A stretch of DNA of 64,000 nucleotides from NCBI GenBank assembly GCA_021234155.1, contig JAJEKV010000081.1, forward strand, positions 4,925,775 to 4,989,774, read 5' to 3'. The notes below the pieces were generated by a model. The model saw only the letters and a program-made list of their open reading frames with translations, ran no database searches and had not been told where the DNA came from. The position numbers were made by a program, and so were the translations under genes. The stretch comes from Isoetes taiwanensis. Its lineage: Eukaryota > Streptophyta > Lycopodiopsida > Isoetales > Isoetaceae. Positions within the stretch are counted from its first letter, which is position 1. Every line of letters starts with the position of its first letter. Positions 37,125-48,101 of this stretch are shown here, in pieces.

Positions 37125-37300
37125 AGTTGCACATGCGATACTCCAATTGGAATGCTCAAGGAAGAAATAGCAAAAGCCCTAGGATTCCCTAAAATGGATG
37201 CCAATGGTATTTGTTCCGCTGATTTTAAAGACAAGGTTGCAACTCAAAGCATTAGCAGTGTCTTGAAAGTTCATCATTTTAGTATTGGCCAGTTATGACT
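37125..37300 (+). other. Unrecognised coding-like segment ending in a stop
   Basis: An open plus-strand frame reads TPIGMLKEEIAKALGFPKMD and later DFKDKVATQSISSVLKVHHF, ending IGQL and TGA. Composition is protein-like, but I recognise no family. No start codon is obvious upstream; it may be a decayed exon. Confidence 0.25.
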
Positions 37301-37707
37301 TCCTTTGTCTGTTCCAATTCTTAGGAGTAATGCTATTTGGTTTCATAAATATCATTACATTATTGGCCAACTCTCACGTTTCTTTCAAGAACATTTGATG
37401 ACCTGCAAACATTAACAGCATATCATTATTGCTTGGAAAAGGAAATTGGAAGAATGCTTACAGAGAGAGGTGGAGTTAGATGGAGTAAATGTCTTTATGC
37501 CAATAAATGCATTTGTATTTCTTTTTAGAGACATACGTATTCTTCGTGAATCGCCCCTCAAAACACATATTCTTCGTGACCTTAGTGAGCAATTGCTTGT
37601 CAATGTTTTTCTCGATGTCTAGAAAAACGGTTACATGAAACCAATGGACAACTTAAAGATTGTTCCATTGATATAAGCAGCCTTGTATTTAGATACTTTT
37701 CCATATT

Positions 37708-37945
37708 CAGCTGTTGTATGCTAACATGTAGGTATGCTTCCGCTGTATAGGATTTCCCATAGAGGACGTGGGACAAATGACACCTCCGTGTTCCGGGGAC
37801 ACTTGGCCATCCCAAGTGGTCCGAAAGTATGATTTGAGGGCCCTACCATGGTGATGTAGTCGCCATGGGAGGGGTATTCCTGTGATTTAGAACGATGGGA
37901 GCATCGTGATAGATGCCGGGAGCGCCACATTTCCAAATATATAAA
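37708..37945 (+). mobile_element. LTR fragment related to the LTR at 56.9 kb (opposite orientation)
   Basis: The reverse complement of this segment matches 56910-57110 across blocks such as GATGCTCCCATCG, CATGGCGACTACATCACCAT, GGTAGGGCCCTC, GGACCACTTGGGAT and AACACGGAGGTGTCAT, then GGAAATCCTATACAGCG. Homology stops near 37708, and no partner LTR or primer-binding site was found, so it is a fragment or solo-LTR remnant. Confidence 0.65.
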
Positions 37946-38121
37946 GGGGCCTTTGACACTAACATGGACATTTTGGGTTTAATGCCGGGCCTTGAGCCTT
38001 CTAGACACTGGCCTTGTATTCTTGCTTGCATTAGGGCCATTGTATTCTTGTTTTTCCATTAGATATCATATTGTTTTACCGTTCTTGGCATATTTTTGCG
38101 TAATTTCTTTTCAGATTTCGC

Positions 38122-38562
38122 TTGTTTTGGCGTAGGGTGACATTTCTTCCATATTTCCACGTATTTCTCTTGTTTTTGCATAGATTCATGACAGTTACGC
38201 GGCAAAAAATGGATTTGTACGATGAAACGAAGCAAAGGCTAGAAGAAACCAGTGTGGATCTGGATTTGGCCAATACTCAATTGACCAGTCTTGAGAGGAA
38301 CAATATACATTTGCGCCACCGACACGCTTAATCGAATCTTGATGCTTTGCATCCAAGTTATGAGGATGCGATTAAGCGCCCCATGGATGAGGATGCAATT
38401 GCCCCCATGGATTTGCCCAATATGCCAAGAGGGACTTTCTCAGGTGGGATGGTATGCGTTGGGATGTGGCCACTAGTTTTATATGAAGTGCATAACGGAT
38501 GCTATGATAAAAAGCCGGATGTGCCCTTGCACTGTGGATGGCTCATTTTCGAACAAAAATAA
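38122..38562 (+). pseudogene. Unrecognised ORF with one in-frame stop
   Basis: One frame stays open across 146 codons except for a single TAA at 38329. The first part (KMDLYDETKQRLEETSVDLD, then LANTQLTSLERNN) has a heptad-like leucine pattern suggesting a coiled coil. The second (LHPSYEDAIKRPMDEDAI, then CGWLIFEQK) has no match I know. Lying just downstream of an LTR fragment, it could be a decayed gag-type product, but that is inference. Confidence 0.3.
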
Positions 38563-40550
38563 CATGAGGGGTTGAGGCCCTGGAGAGCTGATGAGGGTCC
38601 CTGGGGTATTAACCTTTGATCAGCGTATGACCCATAAGAGTTCAACGGAGGGGTGTTTTTTGGACCATTTGCGTACGTATACTTAGGGGTTAGGGGTGTT
38701 TCTAGGCACTAATTTGGAGCAATATCTATACACAAAGGGGTCAAATTGCCTTTTAAAAATGCATATACAAGGGGTTTTTTTTTGCTACCCACCGAACGCA
38801 GATGCCATACCCCCCTTATGTATAAGTGCACCCCGGTGAGGGGGCAATACCCTTGATGGTGATGAGAGGAAGAGATAATCGGAGAGGTCTTGTGGGGAGG
38901 TGATGCCCGAACCTCTTTCCTAACAACTGTGTGTTCAGTGGTTGTGATGTTTCTTACATAAGTTCCTTGAAAGCCATGATTTTGAAAGGGCTTTGCTAGA
39001 GACATAAGAAAAAGATGCCATCTGATATAGAAACCTGCATTTTTGAAACTAGGGAGGCACTTGGGTTAATGAGGGCCTAAAAAATGAGCCCATGGTAGAA
39101 TCAAGATTGGAGCCCAAAGTGCTTTTACTTAAATCGCCAAGTTCTTCCAAAGATAGGCCAATCAATGGACTAATCCGAGTGAATAGCCACAATAGCGGTA
39201 TTGAAAAAATACCTAGGGATGTGTGTGTTCTTGACAGAATGGCCAAAGTATTTGCGCCACAAAAACTTAACAAAGATTCATGAGGCTTTGCAAAATTTGT
39301 CAGTTTCATGGAAGTAGCAGAATACAAAATATCCACATATGGAATAACATCATAATCTTGCAAATTCGACCAACCCAAGGAATGATTTCACTGACCAACT
39401 AAAATGCCTGAGACAAAAGCGCCTAATTAACACTGATGCGAGTGCCGTTTATGAAAGTTTGTTAATCCATAGGGATGCCGATTAAACTGGGCCACAAAGT
39501 GGCAGAGTTGGCGCCGATTGGGAATAGGAAGTTCTTGATCCACAAATAGGGCAAGGTTGGCTCAGATCGCAACTTTACGATTGATCTTTTGCAAGGGTGC
39601 AGGGAGAGTAGCAATAGAAAAACTTACAGTGATGAAGGAAGCAGCATCCATGGGTGTGGTTGCATGCAGAGTGTTGAAATGGGAAGAGGCAGCCATAGCA
39701 GCAAAAACATTGAGGCGTTGGTGGAAACAGAAAGTGCTCAAAGGAAAAGCCTTTTTGGCAGTTCAGGAAGATATTTTATAGGAAGTTCATGAAGAACAAT
39801 CAGAGCCGTGGAGGAAGATGGAAGATCTAGAAACACACAAGGAGAGCAAAAAGTTTGTTGGGCTAAGCCCCAATAAGGGCAATGGAAAGAGCGATGATAT
39901 CTGATCTGGCAAGGTAAAGAGATACTAACGTGACACAGATGTGAAGATGAGTCACCATAATTAAGGATGACAGTGCAGGCAAATGCCTTAATATCGCCCA
40001 TTCAAATGGTAAAAGAAGATAAGGGACTGGATTTGCGGCATGGTACTGTGATCCCCTAGGATATTTTCTTAGAAAATCTTGTAAAGGACGGAGATGGGAC
40101 GTGTTAATGATGCTGATGGTGCCAGAGTGGCAGAGAGATAAACCGATGGCCTATATAAGAGTAGGGATGTTTGTGGTGAGGAGAACATCTTGCGTGTGCC
40201 ATGGAGATGAACAACATTATGCCCAACAATTGTCTCGGGTGGCTCAATTGTCGAATGAATCACTTGGACATCTAGAAAAGAATCTCAAAAATTCCCATGG
40301 ATGGATGGCTATATGGAGTGGCCGATAAACTCAATCTAGGGTCGGATTACTTGGATGTGATACTGCACCTGTTCTGGCATCCAGAACATGGATATACAAT
40401 CCTTTGCGCCTGTGCAGCTACTAATCCTGAATAGGGATGTAAGTTAAGTACTAGGACTTGCGAATATGTAGAGGAAAAAACTTTTTTTTATATGTAAGAA
40501 CCTATTTTGAATAGCAAATATAAGCTTTTCTCCCAATGTCATGTGTCGTG
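38563..40550. other. Intergenic, no gene recognised
   Basis: ORFs on both strands (for example the minus-strand ORF at 39049-39378 and plus-strand ORFs at 39557-39792) have no known motif. They could belong to retroelement debris between the LTR fragment and the integrase fragment. Confidence 0.3.
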
Positions 40551-40559
40551 TTCAACTAT

Positions 40560-41190
40560 TTGAGTAGAATTGTTGTCAGTGTGAAATGATTTAAGATGAA
40601 AACCAGTTACCAGAGATGGAAGGGGAGTACTATCCAACTCATAATCTCCTAACTATTGAAATTTAAGTTTGCCAGGATGATTCTCGTATCTCGAATCATA
40701 AAGTAGAACAAGATCTCCTAGGTTGAATTCCTTCATTTTTACCTTGTGGTCATGTCAGGATTTTCGTAACTGTTGACTCCAGCGAGGACTCGAAGATAAG
40801 CATCCCGTCGAATTTCATCAATTTGTTGGAGTTGATAGACACGTTCTTTTAAAGTACCAGGAGGATTTGGAGTAGAAGCCAACTAAAATCTTAATCTAGA
40901 TAGAATGTACTCAAAGGGCATCAAAGCTTCTTGACCATTAACGAGCTTGAAAGGAGTTTGGCCACAGTAGCAATTTGCCCATAAGATGGTAGGTAGCCTT
41001 TCATGCCAATCTTTTCGAAAAGCATCACATATTATCTTGAGAATAGATATCAGTATTTTGTTTGTGCTTTCTGCTAGGCCATTGGGCTGGAGGATAATAG
41101 GGCGTGCTTTTCCTGTGGTGCCTTCTTGGATTTGGCATGCAGTTATCCCTGCTGCATTAGAAGTAGAAGCACCACCTGCATCATCCATAT
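40560..41190 (-). pseudogene. Ty3/gypsy integrase C-terminal fragment
   Basis: The minus strand encodes PNGLAESTNKILISILKII, KDWHERLPTILWA and TPFKLVNGQEALMPFEY, the end of a Ty3/gypsy integrase core (G.A E..N..L). After a frame change it continues KERVYQLQQIDEIRRDAYL and, further on, FNLGDLVLLYDSRYENHPGK, the GPY/F-region motif preceding the integrase C-terminus. Frameshifts and stops separate the parts. No RT or protease is visible nearby. Confidence 0.8.
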
Positions 41191-41212
41191 CAGTACTTCT
41201 GTCCTATCAACT

Positions 41213-41560
41213 AGGGCTAATGCGTATAAGCGAAGGAGCAGCTCACTCGCATATGTTGCACTGCCCACAAGCGAAGCTAGCTATTGAATTACAACTAATG
41301 ATATCCCAGGACCACGTACAACTATCAAAGGAGAGACCTCACTTTGTTAAGTATTGGTGTTGGGTTCAAACTCATAAGATATAGTCAACCAAGGGCTAGT
41401 GTGTAAGCAAAGGAGCAGCTCATTCGTATATGTCACACTGCCCTCGATCAAAGCTACTTGATCGAACGACTAGTGAACCCAAGGCCAGTACAACTAGCAA
41501 AGGAGCAAGGTCACTTTGTTAAGTACTGACATTAGGTTCACACACTCAATGATCATATCA
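41213..41560. repeat. Imperfect tandem duplication, unit about 178 bp
   Basis: GGGCTAATGCGTATAAGCGA at 41215 recurs as GGGCTAGTGTGTAAGCAAAG at 41394. Further shared words are AGGAGCAGCTCA, CACTGCCC, GTACAACTA.CAAAGGAG and TCACTTTGTTAAGTA. No coding sequence; the family is unknown. Confidence 0.7.
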
Positions 41561-42700
41561 AAGGAAGACCGTTTCTAAGGAATTGTGAACTGCACTTGGT
41601 GGTCGACACTTTGAGGCAAGGATATCAAATCGAATGAACTTATTATATAGTAAATCTTGTGTTAAAACATTGCTAAATGAATATTGATGCATAAAAGTTA
41701 CTTGCAGCAGCAACCTCCAAGAAACCAAGACGTGTCCACATGAATGTCACAACGCGTCCAGATCATAAACAACGTGTACGCAATGCTGGAACTGGCAGCC
41801 GCACTAGGGGCATCAGAGTTCCGGGCAACTAAAGTGGTTGTGTTAACCTAACACGCGTCTGCAGAAATTTCACTGCGGTCGCAAAATGCAAGGTCGCGGC
41901 CAAGGTAATTCTATAGCTGTGCTATAATGATGTTGCGGATGCTCTTTGTCGAAACTAGTCGTATGTTGGGGTAAACGCACATAGCTGGGGGGCCTTTTCG
42001 TGAAATCCAAGCATAGCACCAGCACCTCCCTAATGAATCTTTTTTTATTTTTATCTTTTTTCTTTTAGAAGTCCATTTGGGCTGAAATTGTATATTCCAA
42101 GGCGAAACATAAATGCATGTTAGAGAAAAAGAAAAAAAAATCAAAATATAAAGAAAATAGTTTTTAAAGCATAGCACAATCACCATGTGTCGTCGACATA
42201 AAAAGTGTCCCCCACCATTGTGCTTAGACCTGTTGGGTATACGCAGCCGCAAGGGCTCAAATTTCCACGTCCGCATCTTGCTGCGGATGCCACGAATTGT
42301 ACATGGGCCGCGCTACCATCTACTCGAGGCCGTGTCATTTTCCGATGACTTCTACTGGCCAAATTCTTTTTCGGACATATAAAACGCGTATCTTTGCTAA
42401 AAAGTAGGAGGTTTTATATGTTTCATACTTTTTTTATATTTTACGTATGCAACTCTGACCATATCATTGGGTAGTCATGGCAACAATTTTTATTTAGAAT
42501 AAGTTTCCATTTAGTAGCATAAAATAATATTTTACTCGGGGAATTATCGTCTCGGAGTAAACTAAATTATGTCTGGCTAAAGCTTATAGCTATATAACCG
42601 GTTGTGGATGAGCCAGTATAAGTTATGTTCAGTTCAGTAGAAGCCATATAGCTCATGTAATCTTCTCCAGATCTGCCTTCGTTTTCCATTCATATGCACC
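41561..42700. other. Intergenic, no gene recognised
   Basis: No convincing CDS. The stretch could be internal sequence of the candidate minus-strand Helitron starting at 43252, but no matching 3' hairpin was found. Confidence 0.3.
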
Positions 42701-43129
42701 AAGAAGTAGTAAAATAAACGACACTCTGAGGCCAAAAGCAAAGTCAGACGGTTTAGAACGTACCTGCAATGCAAGCTGCCGAATTAAGCCCATAGAACCA
42801 TTTCTTGCTTTGCAAGACTACAAATTTGTCTGGCCCAACACAGACATGACGAAGCTGAAAAAAGCTTTTGGCCACTTGTTCTCCGTCCACATGTAACACA
42901 AAAGAAAAATTTGCATATGATTCAATTAGGGTAGCCAAAATCAAAGCCAAAGCCAAAGCTTTCCTTCAGAGATCGGCTAAAGGAACAATGGGCGGCTCTC
43001 GCCATCAAAAGAAACAGGCATGAGTCTCCTTCCACACTCCGCAGAGAAATTTCCTAAGCGCACCCTTTCAAAAACACGAAGATGTGCCTTTTACGCAAAC
43101 GGTGCAAGGTGGACGTGGCACGATCCAAG

Positions 43130-43252
43130 CCATCGATCGGCTGGAGGGACGAATGAGCAAATCTAGACCATTGATCGGGACGGAGGGACATTGGGACGAT
43201 CTTGGCCGACGATCGGGCGGACAGACCGATGCCACGGTTTTATAATATAGGA
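43130..43252 (-). mobile_element. Candidate Helitron 5' terminus (third element, other family)
   Basis: Read on the minus strand from 43252 the sequence is A|TCCTATATTATAAAACC, the form of many plant Helitron 5' ends (TC start, AT-rich, preceded by host A). Repeated GATCG/GATC words follow (43130-43230). The flank beyond 43253 is LINE D 3' sequence, so the element would have inserted there. No 3' hairpin with CTRR was found downstream, so the extent is unknown. Confidence 0.4.
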
Positions 43253-44118
43253 TTGTAGTGGCCAAAGGCCATACTTTGTCATCCCACAGATTTATGTTTA
43301 GGAACTAGGTCCTGTGTCCTGATCCATTGGTGTAGGAGGCGGTGGTGGTTGCCGATGGCGCAGCATAGTAACCCCTAGATCGACAGTGGTGGCGGCAAGA
43401 AAAGCAATCTCTGGTGGATAGGCAGTGGCCAAAGGGGCTGCCATGAGGAGCTTCATGCTCATCCACGGTGCTATGTCTTGTGCCAAGGTAGTAAGGGCGA
43501 AGTCTCGACGCACGGGCACGTATGTAAAAGTGTGATAAAGAAGCTTCTTATGGCCTGCCAGGGTGGACAACGCACAGAGGTTCAACCACAATGCTTCGGC
43601 CTCTGGGGTTAGGTCGTACGCCATAAAAAGGACCTATTCTTGCCGAAAAAACTGATAGGAAGCGTGTGAGGCGGTTCCTCAACGCTTTGACCTCTGGTGC
43701 GACCGAGGTAGCTACTTCTTTGTCGAGGTCCATGGTGACCTCTTCCTCCTTAAGCCCATTGCGACTGCACTCCCATTTCGGCCAAATCTTTGGAGCTCTT
43801 AAGAGCAATCCATGGAAGCCTGCATTGGCCCTGCTTGGTGCACTTTGTGCAAAAAGGAGACTAACTGGAATGCTGCGTCCAGTTGAAGCAGAGTGGCTGA
43901 AAATTTTGCCAATATGATTGGATGCGGCACAGATGCTTTGCTCATAATCATTTTGTACAGAAAATAGATTTGCAGTCTTTCTATATGACCCTATTCTTTG
44001 GCTGTCACGTCCATTCCCCACATCAACGCTCCATATAGAGCAGCTGGTCTAACTAAGGTATTGAAAAGATGAAGCTTTGCTGGAACATACTGAAAATCCG
44101 CTTTGTAACATTTCTTCT

Positions 44119-44778
44119 CTAGCTGTCATATGCTGCATCTTTCATGCTAAAGATGGGACCCTTAAATTGCACCCCCAAGTGAGTATAATGAGAGACCACT
44201 TCCACTTGTTGATTCATGAAAAAGAAGATGCTGCGATGCATGCAAGCACGTGATGTGTTGAAAACCATCATTTTCGTTTTGTCCAAGTTCACTTTAAGCT
44301 CTCTTTGAGTGCAAAATTTCTCAAGTGCCATCAAATAATGCTGAAGGCCTTTAGGAAAAGAGGAGATAAGTACCACATCATCTGGATATAGAAGGATGGA
44401 TATGCATTCATCAACTAAAGCAGATCCAGCACCTCCAAGTGCTGCTACGAAGCTTGTTGAGAAATTTCTCCTGAAACTGGCCTGACCCTTTGCTCTAAGG
44501 AGATTTATCTTCACGTGTTCACCGATAATCAAGTCCAATGCACATCTATGTAATCTTGCTATGACATATCCAATTATTATAAGGTGGTAGTTGTTTGGAT
44601 TCATTGAATCTCCAGCTTTAAAAATTGGCTTAATGATATTAATGGTCCATGCTTTTGGAAAGCTTGAGCATATTATCTCATTGAATAAATCTACCATAAT
44701 AGGCGCAAGGGTATCCATTCCATGGATCAGAAAGTCAGCCTGCAGATCCTCACAATCTTTTGCTTTTCCAGTGTTCAA
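44119..44778 (-). pseudogene. LINE D reverse transcriptase remnant, catalytic block altered
   Basis: The 219-codon ORF has IIKPIFKAGDSMNPNNYHLI (RT block 2 region), GQASFRRNFST, then jumps to LLYPDDVVLIS, where the canonical YADD reads YPDD. The F.DTV-type block between them is missing, so there is an internal deletion in RT. LEKFCTQRELKVNLDKTKMM (block after YADD) and HYTHLGVQF follow. These are standard non-LTR RT landmarks. Confidence 0.8.
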
Positions 44779-45374
44779 TTTGCTTATGGCTTCTCGGATA
44801 AGGGAGTGGAGAAAAGAGAGGAGGCTTGGGGCTGGGGCTGCAATCCAATGTCAAGCAAATCTGCTTTTTCCCACATCTAGCAGTGTTCGAGCATAAGTGA
44901 TCCACATTTTTGGGTCTTTAAGGGACAAATCCGATTTCTTAGCATGAAGCTTCTGCCAAAATTTAGCACATTTATTACTGTACAGCATGTTAAGCATGTC
45001 TTCCCTCACCTGCTTTATATATTCTTTTTTTTTTCATGCGGATCAGCTTTTTGTATGCTTTCTTAGTCGCAGTAGTTGTAGAAGAGCAGGCGGCCAACTC
45101 TTCCTTGAGCTGCTTGTGAAGATTTTTGCATTCTTCTTCATACCAAGTGCTTTGAGGCATCTGTGCACGCCGTTTGCGGAAGGAGAAAAGCTTGTGTGGG
45201 AAAGTGTTTATGCAAGCTTGGTGTATAGCAGATGTGAGCAACGTGGCCTTTTCTTCCACATTATGAAAGATATGGATGTCCCTCAATCGTGTATCAAGCT
45301 CGTAGATAAAATCAAGATGGTGGTCAAACTCAAAACGGAAGTAGGGTGGTTCTTGGGGCAAGCTTGTGTCCAAC

Positions 45375-46196
45375 TCAAAGCACATTTTGAGGCAAAAGAG
45401 GAGAGGAGAATGCTCCCCAGTGGGTGATAGGTGGAACTGAAAACTTCTCGATCTCTTTTGCCAAAGCTGGAGACCCCATCAGATAATCTACTACACTATG
45501 CCCGCCGCTTTGAGGATTACAAGTATAGTTGGATGAACCCGGCCAATGTTGCATCCCATTGTAAATGACAAGATTATGCATCTGTTCAAATTCCAAAAGG
45601 AAGTGCCCATACCTAGTAATCTCCGCATTACCATCAGCTGACTTTCGCATAGTATAAATTTCAGCAGGAGATAAGGATGGCAGTAAGACAGGATCACCTT
45701 CAAAATCCACCAATTGAACTTGGGAATCCGTTGTTCTCGTATTAAAATCACCCATGAACAGGATTTTGCCTTGCTTAGATAATTCAGTGATATCATCAAA
45801 TAAAGCCATGTATGGAGAGGCGCCTTCTTGGATATCCACATCAACATGATCAAAATTTTGAGGGGGGAAGTAGCAGGCAGCAATATATATGCAATCTCCT
45901 GGAGAAGTTCTTATCTTGAGCCACAAAAACCTTGCTGCTTCATCCTTTTTCACTATGGAAATGATTTTTGATAATTCTGATTTGTAAAGGACTGCTACCC
46001 CTCCTGATCCCCATTTACCTTTCTTCTTGCTTATGTAGACGGAGTCCCAAGTGCAACCTGACACATCTGGGAGACCTGTTTCTGTTGTTTCATGTGCTTC
46101 TGACAAAAAGACAATATCTCTATCTTTGACAAGGTCCATAGGACCACCTGGATCTGATCTTAAGGTCCCATTATAGTTCCATGCTGCCATAGCCAA
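45375..46196 (-). pseudogene. LINE D AP-like endonuclease domain, nearly intact
   Basis: This endonuclease nicks target DNA to prime reverse transcription. The 273-codon open frame shows WNYNGTL (N-terminal Asn motif), IVFLSEAHE (catalytic Glu), GGVAVLYKSEL, IYIAACYFPP, ILFMGDFNTRT (GDFN motif) and HSVVDYLMGS. The terminal His motif reads ITHWG in place of the usual SDH. Its ATG lies 30 nt after the ORF1 stop, as in L1-like two-ORF elements. It is the longest clean frame of the element. The changed C-terminal motif and broken RT downstream argue against function. Confidence 0.8.
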
Positions 46197-46226
46197 GGAT
46201 TTGATGGTCTCATAGACCCTTAGTTC

Positions 46227-46947
46227 CTATTTGTGGATCTTGTCGCGGATAATGACTCGGCCATCACTATAGATAGCCCATTTGGTTGGATCTTTTCGAG
46301 CCTCTGCAACCTCTTGCAGACATCTCTTTTTGTGCTCAACCTGCATTGGAGTAAGATCTTCATCCACGAAGACTTTGAGAACTGTTGCAAGTTTTCTCCT
46401 ATTCTTGAGAGCATTCAATCTAGCTTCCAAGGTCTTAAACTTAATAATTAAAGGCTGTCCTCTTGGGTTGCCTTTGTTTACACTCCATGCAGCTTCAATT
46501 TTATGATCAGAGATGCCTAAAGTATTGTTCACAAACTCAATTGCAGTATCGAGGGGATCAGCGGTCATGTCAAGCCCAAGGACTCTGATATTGCGTGCTT
46601 TTAAATATCTTTTCCTTTCCTCCTCTAATGTGGCATTGATTGTCTCCTTTGCTGGTTTTTTTACTATATCAACCCATCTAGAGTTTCTTCTCGATGGGAG
46701 TGGAGCTCCAACTCAATCTGTTTTAATCCTTCAATTGAAGGCAACTTCCTTATTACTGCAATTTAGATTCATCCAGGTTGGCCTAGTTAGATTCTTGTTT
46801 CCATGACTTCTCCAGGGCCTCAATCCGTGAAATCTTGCTTGCTACTGTCTGCTGGACCATATCAAAGTTATGTGCCTTCTTGGAGAGATCAATACTTTGC
46901 ATCTCAAAAAATTCCATCCGTTTTTGCAATTTGCCAAATCAAACTAT
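46227..46947 (-). pseudogene. LINE D ORF1 (coiled coil plus RRM/CTD), 5'-truncated
   Basis: The N-terminal part (46947-46800) reads KLQKRMEFFEMQSIDLSKKA and later SKISRIEALEKSW, a coiled coil. After a frame change, KRYLKARNIRVLGLD begins an RRM-like domain, followed by AIEFVNNTLG, LIIKFKTLEARLNAL, VFVDEDLTPMQVEHKKR and WAIYSDGRVIIRD. This coiled-coil, RRM, CTD order is that of L1 ORF1 RNA-binding chaperones. The extreme N terminus is cut off at 46948. Confidence 0.7.
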
Positions 46948-46948
46948 G

Positions 46949-46990
46949 ACATATTTAACAAAATTTGGATTTATTCAAATCTAATAAATA
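46949..46990. repeat. Left 42 bp of long AT-rich direct repeat, copy 1
   Basis: ACATATTTAACAAAATTTGG and the following bases to 46990 are identical to 53485-53526. The homology breaks exactly at the Helitron-2 terminus and resumes at 52094, so 46949-46990 plus 52094-52887 form one interrupted repeat copy. Confidence 0.85.
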
Positions 46991-47001
46991 CCAGTTATGG
47001 T

Positions 47002-47018
47002 GCCCGGCGTTGCCGGGC
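47002..47018 (-). other. Helitron-2 3' hairpin
   Basis: A perfect 7-bp stem with 3-nt loop, seven bases before the CTGG terminus. It is identical in stem, loop and spacer to the Helitron-1 hairpin at 6366-6382. Confidence 0.8.
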
Positions 47019-47398
47019 TTTAGTAAATGTGGATAGTAGAAGGAAGCATGCAATTTTTCATTTGTAGGCCTCAAGACATTGTCGTAAGGATGTTTTAGTG
47101 AATTGGTGCTTGTAGACCTTAGAATAGTTGGTCTTAGAGGGTGTTGTTTGGATGAATTATTTATGTATAATAAAGGATGCACAATATTGTAATGGCAATG
47201 AAGTTGTTAGTCTTTTGGTAGGTAATTTATGTGGGTTGAAGTTGCAATAGGTTATGTATCAGGCATTTAGCTACCTCTCGAATAGAGAGCAAGCGCGTAC
47301 CTGTAAGAAACTGGGTATTCTAAGCAAACTTTGCAGGAGGACATAGCATTGAAGAAACAGATGGACATGGATACATAACACATAGTAATTTCTTTGTC

Positions 47399-48101
47399 TT
47401 GAATGTTTCGAGGTTTACTTCCTTTGTTGTTCTTGAGCATTTGCTGCGGAGGTCTTATGCCTATTGGAAAAAGCATAGAAAAAGCGGGTCAAAATGGTGT
47501 TGGAGGCAGTGGCTTGAAAAATGGCTGGAGCATTATAATTCATTAGGATGGGCAGACAAATGGGCAACTTACCTGGAAGTTGGTTGTGCTCATTATTAAC
47601 ATGAAAGGTACGTTGATGCCTAGAATCCGGTTATATTGTTTAACCATGTTCTATAATGAATATTGAATGTAACATGCTCTTACATTCTTCTTTGAAGAAC
47701 ATAGCATGCAAAACAATATTTGATGGTTATCCAAGTATGATGTTTTATTCTGCTTGGTTAATGGATGAGATTGTTGGGTTCTAAACCTTTCGAATGGTTA
47801 ACAATCTGACAATTTGATGTGCATCTGTAAGTTACTCAAGGTATTTATTGCTTATCCTTTGGATTTGTTTCTTTCCTTTGATTGTGCATCTTTTATGCCT
47901 GGATCCCATGATGGTAATAGGATTTTGGGGACAACAAATGAATTTGGTGAGCATGTAGAAGTCTATAATAGAAACAAAGAAATAGTGCATGCTTATGGTG
48001 AAGAAAGCAGTGTGAACTCCATGATCCTTGTCTATCTGAATTTTATGCAACCACAACCATCAGCTTCATCATCTTATTCTTCTCTAAGTACATCCAAATA
48101 G
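47399..48101 (+). other. Coding-like segments inside Helitron-2, unrecognised
   Basis: Two plus-strand ORFs, 47399-47599 (contains RRSYAYWKKHRKSG and WLEKWLEHYNSLGWADKW) and 47814-48101 (contains MPGSHDGNRILGTTNEFGEH), have protein-like composition. They could be captured exons. I recognise no family, and no start or splice structure is clear. Confidence 0.25.

Larger units (their letters stand above)
43253..46948 (-). mobile_element. LINE D: two-ORF LINE remnant (ORF1, APE, RT)
   Basis: In minus-strand order: ORF1 remnant (46947-46227), an AP-endonuclease ORF starting 30 nt later (46196-45375), a linker ORF with STWYEEECKNLHKQLKEEL (45385-44990), RT fragments (44778-44119), and a thumb/C-terminal region (about 44110-43550, with KLHLFNTLVRPAALYGALMW). 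The 5' end stops at 46948, exactly where a long AT-rich direct repeat begins. The 3' end meets a candidate Helitron terminus at 43253. An internal RT deletion and several frameshifts make the copy inactive. Confidence 0.8.

Noticed and set aside
46233-46506. Plus-strand ORFs opposite LINE D ORF1
   Set aside because: Shadows of the recognised ORF1 domain.
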